Shown in pieces: positions 49,271 through 60,960 of a stretch of DNA of 64,000 nucleotides (its first letter is position 1; each line of letters opens with the position of its first letter). This stretch comes from Aspidiotus rigidus (lineage: Eukaryota > Arthropoda > Insecta > Hemiptera > Diaspididae): NCBI GenBank assembly GCA_035079385.1, contig JAVHKY010000012.1, positions 4,756,501 to 4,820,500 on the forward strand, read 5' to 3'. The notes under the pieces are model-generated. The model made no database searches, was not told the origin of the DNA, and worked only from the letters and a program-made list of their open reading frames with translations. The position numbers and the translations under genes are program-made.

Positions 49271-49964
49271 AATTTTCCAAGTCCCTCTTCCTATCATATA
49301 TGGCTGGGTAGTCGAAATTTTTCCAAGTCCCCTAGACTTGAATTGTCTCATACCATTCCAATACAACAGCGAGTTCGCGCTACCTCATATTTCTCATAGA
49401 AGACTTATACGAAGGGGTAAATGAATAATATCTCACGAACACTTGACCTAGTAGAAGCCTAGAATGAAATATTTCAAGATGACTGATAAAATATAAAAGA
49501 CATGGAACATGATTTCCATTTATTTGGCTATGCCAGAAAATATTTTTGAATTGTAGATTTAGTAGACACTCTGCTGTTACATCATGGTAGAAGAGAGTCA
49601 GAAAAACTTGAGACCCTTCAAGATTTCAATTTGAATTCTCAATACCAAAACCAATTTCACCCATGGAACAGATTCCCAGCATTCGTCGTTCAACTTTGTT
49701 AAGGAAGCCATCGATTTGTAATGCAGTGTTCATGCAGCGTATTCCACGTGTCGCCTGTACAAAAATGTCATCAAATACCATTTTTTTAATGTAAATTTCA
49801 GTTTGGAATTTTTCCCTCTTGTGAATTGGAAACAACGAAGCACCACGGATATGACTGCGAACCAGGGATGCGGAATAGCGGCTCACGTGACCCGAAGGGT
49901 GTGGTGACATGAAATATCTGGTTACGCTGCAACAACTCAGTTACTGATGACGTTTCAGATTTTC

Positions 49965-50218
49965 CTTTGACTATATACCTCTTACGGACTGAGCTAAGAA
50001 GACGTTTACCCGTGGAAAGATATGATAAGAAAATAAAATGCGGAGGACTCAACATAGGTGACGCGGTTGATTGTGGAGGGGGGAGAAGCTGTTACTCCTT
50101 TGCGCACTCACCCGCGCTGCCTACGTTGGAGTCCTCCGCACGCTATACATGTTTTCACGCTCGTTTAACATTGCAGTATATAGACGAAACTCAGTCCATA
50201 AGAGGTATTTAGTCAAAG
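49965..50218. mobile_element. MITE with a perfect 8-bp target duplication
   Basis: The 254-bp element is bounded by inverted repeats CTTTGACTATATACCTCTTA (left) and the complement of CTTTGACTAAATACCTCTTA (right), about 30 bp with three mismatches. The identical 8-mer AGATTTTC flanks both ends (49957-49964 and 50219-50226). An 8-bp duplication fits hAT, P or Merlin superfamilies; the ends are not the usual CAGTG/TAGTG of hAT. The perfect duplication suggests a fairly recent insertion. Confidence 0.82.
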
Positions 50219-50229
50219 AGATTTTCAGA

Positions 50230-53000
50230 TTCCGCTTTACGGCGACCCACTACTCCGAATCCCTGCTGCGAACTCTTCATTCTCACTTGGACGGCAGTCC
50301 AAAGATATTTGCGAACCTCTGATCGGAATTATGTCCATCCCGATGTCCAGATAATCTGGACTTACTCCAGCTTCTTTGTGTAGTTATGTACCTTTTTAAT
50401 TAGCCTAGAGACTATTTTCTCTCTCCAAATCTTCTGCTACGGTTTATGAGTCTATTTCCACCATCCTAATCGAAAGTTTAGTTTTACATGAGGTTAGTCG
50501 AAAAGGATCATGCCTGAGTTCTACTTTTCTCGATGTTTTTCTCATTTTTCAACGTCTACAGCAGCTGATATCCGAGAATCTCGGAATTCATGCGAAAGCA
50601 ATGAGCATTTTTTACGAGACAATGAATCCTGTTCTGAATCGAATTACTGTTATAGTCTCCGTATTCGTTTTTAGTTTCGACTCGATTAAACGTGTCATTA
50701 ACATAATAAAAAACCGCCGAAAGTGGTTTTTCGTTTTTTTAGAAATGATAATAACGACGTGTGAAAATCCCGCCATTGTTTACCCTATTTTTAATTTTAT
50801 TTTTCTGATAACGACAAGAAGGTCCGATAGTGATTTTATTTTTACGCTGCTTTTCAGTCGGATAGCTTCGAAACTGGATTATATTTTTGATTTTGCATAA
50901 TAGATAATGACTTTCCCATTGTGAATGTTCTCGGTACACGTTGTCGTTGAAAGCAAGAGAGGGAGAAAGAGAGAAAAAAAAAACGTATGAATAAATAAAC
51001 TTGTTTCACTACTTATTTTTAGCATTCAAAACTCGTAAATATGCGCGTTTTAATATCATTTGAATAAATATTTGTATTCGATCACCGTGCGAAACTGTGA
51101 TAGCTTAGTTTTTCTTGATTATTATGCTCTAGTCAGATTGATGATTTTGTTTTTTTTTTTTTTTTTTCGTTATGATGAGAGCGAAAAAAAAAAAAAACAG
51201 TTTACAGTAGCATAATAACAAGTTGATGATGGTGACAGTTGACTGCCTCACTCTTATTATTCTGAACTGTGTATCATTTTTCCACCACCGTGTAAAACTC
51301 TTCTCATGCATTTATAGTAATCAGACGTTTCTGCTGTGGGTATCCGTCATAACTTGATTCACGAGTGAAAAATAACCGTTTAAAAAAAAAAGACGTATGG
51401 GAGTTCATTGTATCATCGTTCTTGGGCCGTAACCCTCAATCTGCCTCGGTCTCTTTCTTCCACGCAGTTTATTTATAGCGAAAGAAATGCCTCCAGCGTC
51501 GATTACTTGTGTCCATTTTTGTTTGAAAACAGGCTCGTGTACCTCCTGCGATAAAATTCTTTTCATCGTCCGTCCTAGCATCATAAATCCGTGTATCGGC
51601 CGTATCGAACTTATTAATGTACCGAATTCGTAATATTGGACAGTTTTTCCATGTACGATATGTGAGGCGAACGCTATCTATCACCCTTTCATTTGTAGGT
51701 ACTTGGAAAAGTTGGCATTGTATTTTCGTGCACGGTTCGAGCTTTTAATTAAAATTCTAGCTCATTGAGGGCGATGCGAGGACAAGGGTCACCATATTTA
51801 CATATCATATTATCGGATTGTTTACATGAACGGTGACGGGAAAGTAATATTGCATTGTTTCCTTCGATTATGTTATTTCAATTTGGTCTTGCCCGCAATT
51901 CCGAGTCGTTCTTATCGTGGTATTGTTTCGGAATTCTCTTAATGCAGGAAAGCACTCCGATATTGTTCGCTCGTTATGCGTCCTGAATTTGAGCGGTTCT
52001 GGTTCCATCGTGATCTTCGTCTGTCAAAATAGTTTATACCTTGAACTTTTTAGTGTTAGTTTACGAGTTGCATGAAATGATATCGATTTATCCTTGTCTG
52101 GATGTCACTTTCAGCAAAGAAATTTTCATCTTCTTCGCTGTACTTTTCCATGCGTTCAGTAGCGTAGTGAAAATATTTACTCTTCTCTTTCTTTAGAAAT
52201 TGTATTTGTAAGGTTCCAGGAAATTTCCTCTGTTTACTTCGCGCTATCTTCGTCGTATTGGTCATCTACGCGATTTGGCGCCTTGTTTATCGCGCGTTGA
52301 AAATGTAGCGTCCCGGCAAATGGTTGACTAATTTTTACGCGCCATCGACCGATTGATTAAATACTCGTACGTCACATTTTGTTACATTTTTTGGTCAACT
52401 TGCCACGACTTTATATAATATTGTCCAAATGATGTTTGGGGTAAATTAGGAAAAAACGTGTTTATGTTTTGCGCGCGTCTTCCTTCTTGAAACCCGCAGT
52501 TCTCGCGGGTTAATTGATCTTAATGACGTGGCCGCAGTAGACGGATATGGCTCACACGATATTTGTATGTACAGCCGTAAGTCATCATTATGAAGTCGAG
52601 CGTTAGCGGAGTTTGTTTTGTAATGTAATTGTAAAAGGGGACGTGGTCGATTCACATTACCATACTGACTTATGTGGTTGGTATGCTGTACTTTACAACA
52701 TGAGATAAGAAACAAGATTTTGATTACCTCAGAAAGCGTTCTGAGTGAAAAATTTCTTTAGATAGTACAGTACGAAGCAGAAGAAAACCCGTGCTTATTA
52801 TAGTGATCTGATACTATTGAATCAAGAATTATTTCTTGTTGATTAAACTGAGATTATTGTGAATAAATGATTTTCGACTCTCTCTCTGCAAACATAGAGA
52901 TCTGACTAAAGAGGATCATGGGTGGTTTCAACGAGTATCCTACTGAAGTTGATGAATGTTGACGTTTTCAATTAGACAACTATTTACAAAGACTCATTAT
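50230..53000. other. No gene seen
   Basis: AT-rich sequence with a 20-base T run and a 14-base A run near 51150-51200 and a small perfect hairpin AACCCGC...GCGGGTT at 52497-52510. No exons recognised. Confidence 0.45.
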
Positions 53001-53416
53001 GAGTGTGGTGAGGTGTAAGTAGAGCACTAGATATTGAAAAATTCTCAAGTTTACAATTCTACTTTATTAGTTAGCTTACAAAAGTGTTTTCGGGTTCCAC
53101 CCCATCATCAGTTGTGTCGCTACTGAAGAACGAGGCCTTAAACACAAGTTTTTGTAGTATAACACTGTGATCTCATTCGTCATAACATTGCTGTGTTATG
53201 ATTGGTTCACTCTTGGAACATATTAATTTTACAATCTTAGACTATTAAGAGAGATAGACCACCAATGTTTACAAATTGCTGTGGCATTATCCTATACCTA
53301 ATACATAAAAACAGCTGATTATAAGGGGAATTTCTCCGTAAGCGCGAGTGTATTATATGTTGATCACACTCAACACGGGCTCTTATGAAGCACTAGCCGT
53401 CTACCTCTCTTAATGG

Positions 53417-54065
53417 TAGTGATGGGCGATAGTCGATAGTTTCATACTATCGATAGACCCGATAGTTTTTCATTGGTACTATCGAACTATCGATAGTCCC
53501 GACAGTTCTTCTTGAAACTTTTGAGTAAAAAATGTCGATCAAAAAAAAAAGCAGCTATGACAGAGGTGAGATAAGTACTTTTCTCGTGATCGTAATTTTT
53601 TTTACCCAAGCATATCAAGGAATGCATTTCAGTATTACCAGATGATAGACGCTACTATAATTGTGGCTCTCATTTCAGAATGAGCAGATGTACATAGCAA
53701 ATAGTACTATTTCTAGTACAGCAACAGCATGGTATGAGGTGAAATAATGAAATTACATCAGATATCCAGATATCCTCTTCAGCTTTTTCAATAGAAGGGA
53801 ATGCTTAGTTAAGCACTACTCAACTACTCGTCTCGTAGCACGCCGATTCCGGTTGTAATTCACTAATTCTCTCAGTTTTTATCAATATTTCGTGGTAATC
53901 GTGATTTTGATAAGAAAAGGAAAAAATTTTTCAAACTATCGATAGTTTCTCAAACTATCGACGATACTATCGCCGTGTTTTTTTTACAGAACTATCCGTA
54001 GTCCCGATAGTTTTTCTTCAAAACTATCGATACTATCGATAGTCTATCGATGGTTCCCAACACTA
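53417..54065. mobile_element. hAT-type MITE with perfect 8-bp target duplication
   Basis: The ends TAGTGATGGGC (53417) and TTCCCAACACTA (54065) match hAT terminal repeats. The identical 8-mer CTTAATGG lies on both sides (53409-53416, 54066-54073). The 649-bp interior has no coding frame and is full of CTATCGATAG palindromes near both ends. It inserted into the 3' UTR of the Penelope-like element. The same family is present at 6512-8482. Confidence 0.92.
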
Positions 54066-54649
54066 CTTAATGGTCCAAGTTTACAATATAACACTGTGTT
54101 CTTATTGACTATGACATACCGCTTTGTGATCGGTTCACTCTGTTGACCGATGTGCTGCGTTTCTATTCCATCTTATTGGTTGATTCTGTTCTTCTTCTCT
54201 CGTCCAATCGCCAGGCTGAATAATTTTTCGCTATAAAATGTGATTACATTGTTCAAGAGGCTGACTTTCTTTTTCTTTGCCTTTGCGATCTCCATTTGTT
54301 CCCAGAGTTTTCTTCTCTTTGTGCGATTCTCAACGTGTATGACTTTAACTATTCCTTCTCCATTGTGCTGTTCTTCCTTAAAGTGTTCACCAAACAGTGA
54401 CCTCCCATCTTCTTTCTCCCTCGATATTTCGCGTTCCTTGTTGCTAATCGTAAACTTTCTCCCAGTCTCACCAGTGTAGATACCTTTGCACTGCTACAAC
54501 TGAGCTTGTACACCCTTTCGAGTTTTCCTTATCCAGGATGTCTATCGGTCAAGTAAATCAAGTAAAAGTCGAGTAATTGATAAAAGGTCAAGTGAACAAG
54601 TGAAAGTCAAGTATCTTCATTAACGGTCAAGTAACGGTAGCCTTAAAAA

Positions 54650-55264
54650 ATGGGATGGAAAAAGAAAGAAAAAGAAGGATAGCAATAGGGTGGGGAAAAT
54701 ATTGGTCCTTGGCAAAAATCTTCAAAGGGAATTTTAGGAGAAATTTTAAAAGCAGTGTTTTTAATAGCTGTATTGTACCGGCAGCAACATACGGAGCACA
54801 AACTTGGGCTATGACCAAAAAGGACTACAGAAAACTGGAAACAATGCAAAATGCTATGGAAAGATCCATATTAGGAATAAAGTTGAAAGATAAAATAAAA
54901 ATGATGCTCATTAGGGAGAAATTTGGAAAAAACATAAATATTGTGCATGCTGCTCGCCGTAACAAATGGGATTGGGCTGGTCATATTCACAGACTTAAGG
55001 ATGAAAGATGGACTTACAAAATAAACAATTGGTATCTAAGAGAGGGAAGGAAGCGTGGAGCAAAAGTAATGGGATGGAGGGACGACATTGTAAGGTTTCT
55101 GGATAATAAACTTTTTCACAGGGTAGCAGCAGACAGGACAGAATGGACAAGGCTGAGGGAGGCTTATGCTCAATCTATTGGGCCTAGATTTACTTATTAG
55201 TATGTAATTGATCTACACTAATAAAGCTATTGAATTGAATTGAATTGAACAAAAAAAAAAAAAA
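54650..55264 (+). mobile_element. 5'-truncated non-LTR retrotransposon fragment
   Basis: A 181-codon intact frame (54655-55200) encodes the C-terminal end of a retrotransposon RT. The segment GAQTWAMTKKD and RKLETMQNAMERSILGI is characteristic, followed by RNKWDWAGHIHR and GRKRGAKVMGWRDD, as in RTE-like and related endonuclease-RT elements. The end has three TTGAA units and a 14-base A run (to about 55264). Only the 3' end is present, the usual product of incomplete reverse transcription. Because this frame is unbroken, the insertion looks younger than the surrounding Penelope remnant. Confidence 0.85.
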
Positions 55265-55324
55265 CATCAGATCCCATCGCAGGACTGCAATAAATCATGA
55301 TGTGACAACTTGAACGCGCTGCGA

Positions 55325-55625
55325 TTTTAAAAACGCCGACGTCTTTCCAAGTCCCCCTCCTGTTATTTATAGCTCGGAGGTCGGAATTTTTCTGCCCCCC
55401 TCCTATCACATAGCTAGAGGGTCGAAATTTTTTCGAATCCCCCCCCCCCCTATCATATATAGCTCAGAGGTCAGAATTTTTCCGATCCCCCTCCTATCAT
55501 ATATAGCTCGGAGGTAGGAATTGTTTTAAGTCCCCTTCCTATCATATATGGCTAGAGGGTCGAAATTTTTCTGTCCCCATTCTACCATATATAGCTCGGA
55601 GGTGGAATTTTTCGAAGTCCCCCTC
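55325..55625 (-). repeat. 45-bp minisatellite array, reverse orientation
   Basis: Five to six units with core CCCCCTCCTATCATATATAG, around 55345, 55398, 55450, 55495, 55540 and 55585, are the reverse complement of the array at 6690-7200 but more diverged. Unit length is about 45 bp. Confidence 0.85.
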
Positions 55626-55714
55626 CCCTCTCCGTGGCGTCATCAACCTTGTGGCGAAAATTTCCTGGAGGTACCCCCAACGAAAGGGATAGCGGGTTGC
55701 CCGCTAAAACTCAG

Positions 55715-56390
55715 GTCCTCTAACGGAGTTAAACGAGGGGTGGCAGGAAACCTGTTTCTTGGGGCACGTGGGATCTGAAAAATGTAGATTGTGACGTCAC
55801 AGACCCCGTTCCCAAGCTATATATTGGAGAAGGACTTGAAATTGCCGAGCTCCAAGCTTTGCCGGATGGCGGACGTTTTTGCGACCCCCCGATAAAACAG
55901 CTTGCCTGTTGAAACAGTATTTTTAGCCAATTTGATTTTTTTTTAGCGGGAACCTGTTTTATCAAGAGTTTTTCGAAAAAAACGTTTGCTTTCCGGCTGG
56001 CCGACAAAGCTTGGTGCTCGAAAATGTTCTAAGCGCACCTCTAAATCCCTAGCTTGTGGGCGGGGCTTGTGACGTCACTGTTTGATAACGTCATAGGTCA
56101 GCCTTGTGAGGTCACAATCTGGTGACGTCAGATCTATTTTTTACAAGTTCCCTTCCTATTATGTATAGCTCCAAAGTCCGGGACCGTGACGTCACAATTT
56201 GATGACTTCATACGTCACAATCTGATGACGTCATCAGTTTTGTTCAACTTCCTCTCCTATTATGTGTAGCTACAAAGTCCGGGACTCAGTCATGTGACGT
56301 CACAATCTACATTTTTCAGATCCCACGTGCGCCATGAAACAGGTTCCCTGCCACCCCTCGTTCAACTTTGTTGAAGAACTCGTGAGTTTT
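55715..56390. mobile_element. Foldback-like element with long inverted repeats and TGACGTCA sites
   Basis: About 85-95 bp at the left (roughly 55715-55800) is the reverse complement of the right end (roughly 56288-56385). Both contain GAGGGGTGGCAGG, AACCTGTTTC, GCACGTGGGATCTGAAAA and TGTAGATTGTGACGTCAC. The interior has two more GGGAACCTGTTTTATC-type modules and six perfect TGACGTCA palindromes. The same ends bound the block at 6568-8030. No coding frame. Class unknown; the long arms resemble foldback elements. Confidence 0.68.
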
Positions 56391-57049
56391 TTTTTTCTCT
56401 TGCTCGTTAACTCGTTTACTTTCTGAAAAGGTCAAGTAAATGTCAAGTATTTTTACAATTTCCTTCAGTAGACAGCCTGTTATGGGTTTTTCCGTCTGGT
56501 CATTGCTGATTTTCTTCATCGTGGGTGGGTTACTATAGTACTTACATTCACACCATAGCCGTTGAACGCCCTTATCACCTTGTTCGTGCACTTTCCTATG
56601 TACGGTATGGATCGGGAGTAGTTTCTCGTCGTGCCAGCATGGGTTCCCTTCTTGGCTTCCATTTTCCCAAGGACTCCCTCCACTACACTTCTATGTTAAT
56701 CGTTGGCTTCTGCGATCTGCTTTATTGTCTCTATTTCTTTCCTCTTCTCTTCATTGTTCTTCAGGGCAGAAATTTCCCGACTGGCAATAGTTCTGGATTG
56801 CCGCCAACTTGTACCTGGGAAGTGGTACGGGTCATTTGGGATGATGGTGTCCGCATGCGTCTTTTGAGCTTAAATCCTTGTAGAAGAGTGTTTCAAAAAG
56901 ATTAAAAGTTCGGATGGTGAGGGCATCAAAGGACTTAGACGGGGTGACCAGGGATAAGGGTGAAAAGTTGGAGAATTTAAGTGCATATAAAGAAATCAGG
57001 GAGATACCCCGAAACATAGCTGAGGTATTATGTGAGGCTCGCCGCATTG

Positions 57050-58200
57050 ATTATCCATAAATATATTTGTTTTCTGCCAGAATTACCCATGAGTCCCATG
57101 AAATTCCAAACTACGAAGCATTTTCGATAGAATTACGGTCTGGGGAAATCTGGAAACCCAAAGTAAAAGACTGGTAATCCTGCGAGAAAGTTTTTGCTTC
57201 AAACTTTTTAGAGGAAGACTTGGAGAAAATTCGAGCTTAGACCATAACGTCATCAGGAAACTCGGACAATTTTCTTTGGCGTAAACACCTCAAATAAAAC
57301 TGACTCAGAAAAATATCGAATCACGTATGAAGAGAGGCAACTTGAAAGAATTCATATCCGGTCGACCTCGACCTACGCAGGGGTTGTGAAAAATTTCAAG
57401 TTTCTGCGCCACACATCTTCAGAAAGTATAAGGCAACCTCAGTCATTAACGTTATTGAGAGGCTTGACAACATTTTCGCGGATATACGTACAGAGAAGGG
57501 ATTAGAAAGAATCACGAGCTTTGAAAAAATTTTGTCTCCAGATCAGAAACAGAGAAAGAGGGAAGGAAAGTTCGTTGACCCAAACGTGTTTAGAGTCACG
57601 AACTATACAGAGGAAAGAGGAGTGGAAGAGACATAACCTTGTAGCAGACTTTTGGGATCTGCGCTAGCCTTGTTCTTGATCCTTTCCGACCCGGGCAGTA
57701 GAAATTCTTTGGTAGAGTTTCAGAAGAGTTGGCGCCCTAAAAGTTTTTGAATACTCTTCTGGTTCTCCGTCGTGACAGTATCGCTGCCCCCCTGACAGTG
57801 TGCAAATAGTTAAGCGGCTCAGTGTTCGAGAGATTTTGGTGATGAGGTTGTCGAAATAGAGGAGCTCCTTCTATTTCTCGTACTTAGAGAATTCATTCAC
57901 AAAGACTTTTTGATTTTAGTTTCGCCAAAAGCCAAAACTGAAATTTTTGGCTGCAATACTTTGGTCTATTTCCAGTTGAAGACAAATCAAAGGTCCAATT
58001 TCCGCAAATCTTATATTACAAGATAGCACAAGGCGAAGGTGTGCTCAATTGAATAGGCAACCCGCGTGAATGACGTCACTCAGACTGCTAACTCTTCTTG
58101 TATATTATGGAAACTATGCTCATATCTTAATAATTATTAATTTTTACAAAGAAATCGAGGAACCAAATTTTTGTCTACATGAAATTCATGTTTAGGAAAG
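57050..58200 (+). repeat. Highly diverged 45-bp-type repeats
   Basis: AGACTTGGAGAAAATTCGAGC (57230, shortened here) and similar segments near 57330, 57490 and 57600 keep the GACTTGGAAGAATTTCGAGC theme at low identity. A comparable old stretch is at 1010-1540. Otherwise no gene is seen. Confidence 0.45.
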
Positions 58201-58218
58201 GCGCAAAATTTAGTCATT

Positions 58219-58437
58219 CAGGGTTTCCACTTGTATGGAAAATCTGGAAGTCAGGGAAAAGTCAGGGAATTTTGGGAATTTTCCCCAAAGTCAGGGAATT
58301 TTTTGAGATTCGTCAAAAAAAGTTCAAGCTAAGAAGGTTTTTCCTCTTTTTTTTTCTTGCTTTTCAGTGGAGATTATGGTCTGGAAAAACCTGGAAAAGT
58401 CAGGGAATTTCATTTCAGAGAAAAAGTGGACACCCTG
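58219..58437. mobile_element. 219-bp MITE with a 5-bp target duplication
   Basis: The ends CAGGGTTTCCACTTGT and the complement of CAGGGTGTCCACTTTT form a 16-bp inverted repeat with two mismatches. TCATT flanks each side (58214-58218, 58438-58442). The interior repeats AAAAGTCAGGGAATTT, a pattern seen in widespread hAT-like MITEs with CAGGGTGTCC ends. Confidence 0.78.
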
Positions 58438-58439
58438 TC

Positions 58440-60780
58440 ATTGTAATTTCTCGTTGTAGCAACGTGGTGAATTGTCCGTGGCAGTCGCGCGTATTTCATA
58501 ACAGTCTTGCACTTGGCGGAGTGAGCACACCTCCCTCCTATACACCTTGAGTACAAGGCATTTTTCGTAACCTGTAAGATTACCTCATAATACAAGTATT
58601 TTCTACTGTTTTCCTTCTTTTTCTTTTGGATGATTGTTCAAGTCGATTTTTATTCTACATTAAAACAGGAAAGCCGCCCAAAGGGTGGGTCATGACGTAC
58701 AACTAGTACTGTATATATTAGGCCTGGCTTAACCTATTATAGCAGCCTAATATAAGCCTAGTATAATGAAGGATAAAGTCGACATTTTTCGTAGATCCTA
58801 AAGTCGAGTCATTGATGACGTCATAAAGCGTCTCGCATGACAGATTTCCGACTGACCCCCAAGCCGGAAGACATATTACATGTCAAAATATCAAAGTCGA
58901 GTTGACAATTCAGATGACATGTCGTCATTCTTCTCGTGCTTCTTGTTGGTCAAATACATTTCGCAAGACCGTGTCGTTTTCTTGTGATCCGATCGAAGGT
59001 TTAAGAACAAGAAATTTGAAGAAAATCCTTGCTCTCAGCTCTTCAGAAGATTTTATGGCACCAATAATTTCAAGCTCTAAGCGTCACAAGTATGGGAGAT
59101 GAGTAATTTAGGGTTACCGCTTTTTGAAAGGCTTCTAAAAATCACGAATTTAGGATGATGCAATTTTTTATTTCTATAAATGAACAAACTTTATGGCTTA
59201 TATCCGTTCCTATCGAAATTTGTACTCGTAGTCGATGATTGATCACGCAGGAAAAATGAAGAATAGACCCAGAAAAATCGTGGAAAATCATTCTCAGAAA
59301 TGAATGTGAAAGTAAATTCAGAACATTTCTCGATACATTTTATTCATTTCTATTGCTCCCTCTTGACACCTTTCTTGAATTTGGTCCTGATCAAGATTCC
59401 AAACTGTTTGATACTCAACGTCGGTAAACATGCTGTGGCTAGATTGAAAAATGGTCGAAAGCTTATCAATAATTTTGAAAGCGGGATGGAGAGATGAGTT
59501 TTCCGTGTGATCAGATCTGAGCGAATAAGAAAAGATTGAAGATACTCTTAATATAAGGTCAGGAAAATTATGAAAACGAGAAAGAGTTAAGAAATGTAAT
59601 ATGGTGTACTAGCGCGCAACATTTTGCAAAATTAGTCGAAGACGCTTGAGATGTAAATTTCTCACTGCACGTTTTCCCGCAAAGCGCGACAAGAGAATCG
59701 TAAAGCGTACTTTACAGCTTTGTTTATCGTCAAATTATTCTCGAGAGGTGAATACAACCTGGTTTGAAGGTATCATTCCCTTTTTGAAATTTTTTCCCAT
59801 CTCTCGCGCTCTCGTTTCGATGGTGGCTTAGTTTATGAAAAAATTTCAATAAATCGAATTTGTATTGACGATAATGAAGGAGGATGAAAATCCTAAAGAA
59901 CGCAGCTCGACGCAAGGAAGTTATCTAGGTATTCTAGAATTTTCTATTTTCTGCTAAAGAATTCTCGTATAAAGTTATCTATTCTGGTTACACTCTCTCA
60001 ACCAATAATTACGATAATATTATTGCGCGGTCATTCTTTATTGCGTATGAGCGCATGACATAAACCGCGATCATCTGAGATAAGAAGATCAAAGGTTGGG
60101 TACAAAATCGATACGTGCATCCGCGAGTCAGACCGTCAGTCGATTTTATCTTTCTTGTGAAAAAGTACATACTTACGAACATTTCAGTGCTACTATATCC
60201 GATAACAGTTTCGTCCTGAGTGTTGAAGAAGTTGACTGGTGCAACCGCTGTCGTTTTGTAGTTCAGAGTGGATGATTTTTTCAACAATTTGTCAGAAAAT
60301 AGTGTTCATTCTTCGTGTTTGAAAAGATTTCAACATAATATATTCCGTGAAATCGGCGAGAAAATATCTCAGTAACGTGTTTGTGTCTACGTATTATTAT
60401 TGAGTAAAATATCGTTACCGTGCGATCGGAGGAAGAGCTGAGTGTCTGAACAGAGTCAAGTGAGTCAATTAAATTATCTCCGCTGACGTCATAATATCGA
60501 TAATTCTGTTTATTATCGAAGTTTTTGCAAATATTTTACCTGGCATGAAATGATCTAACGAATGAGAGTTCATCTATAATTCAAGCTCGTAAAATGTTAT
60601 TAAAAAAGTCATCATGTTTCAACTTCTTTTCGTCCATTTTCATAAGTCGAAGTGCGAGTACCTCTTCTTGTCTGCTGCAAATACAGTAGCAGATTTAGAA
60701 GTAATATTTTCGTTATTTTTAACGCATACTCCGCTGTTTTGCGGTTAGTAGTAGATAGGGTGACGCAATCCTTCATTCTT
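58440..60780. other. No gene seen
   Basis: Contains the TAGGCCT/TGACGTCA mixture at 58710-58830 shared with 5840-6280. Small open frames lack recognisable domains. A minus-strand open segment ending at a GTAAGT near 60173 was considered as an exon and not accepted. Confidence 0.4.
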
Positions 60781-60794
60781 TGTGTTTGTATCTC

Positions 60795-60960
60795 TTACGG
60801 TAAAGGACGACAATTGGTAAATGACGACATTTACCGGCAAATGTCTTCATTTACCGAAATCACGAGTTTGAGCAACCCTAACCAACGAAATATCTGGTGA
60901 ATGTCGACAAAAACCTGTAATTGTCGACATTCACCGCTGGCAATTGGTAAACGTGGAAAA
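60795..60960. repeat. Compound palindromic element (GGTAAATG/GGTGAATGTCGAC)
   Basis: GGTAAATG-ACGA-CATTTACC (60816-60835) and a 15-bp perfect inverted repeat GGTGAATGTCGACAA / its complement (60896-60910, 60921-60935) sit between two CAATTGGTAAA copies (60811 and 60941). The whole stretch can form several stacked hairpins. Probably a MITE; target duplication not found. Confidence 0.65.

Larger units (their letters stand above)
53010..56830 (-). mobile_element. Penelope-like retroelement broken by later insertions
   Basis: Three pieces lie on the minus strand. At about 56540-56770 is the RT-to-nuclease linker (KNNEEKRKEIETIKQIAEAN with an adjacent stop, then IPYIGKCTNKVIRAF). At about 54235-54515 is the GIY-YIG nuclease (GVYKLSC, one frameshift, GIYTGETGRKF, then EHFKEEQHN and KRRKLWEQMEIA). 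At about 53010-53110 is the typical 3' end (GATGATGGGGTGGAACCCG, then AAAACACTTTTGTAAGC). Between them sit a hAT MITE (53417-54065) in the 3' UTR and a block with an RTE-like fragment and 45-bp repeats (about 54640-56400). Sharing of the GTCAAGTA repeats at both edges of that block (54550-54640, 56420-56450) supports a single interrupted element. It is dead. Confidence 0.65.

Noticed and set aside
60173..60330. Minus-strand open segment ending at a GTAAGT donor
   Set aside because: No ATG or acceptor could be placed upstream, and the peptide matches no family I know; it may be a 5' untranslated exon but is unproven.
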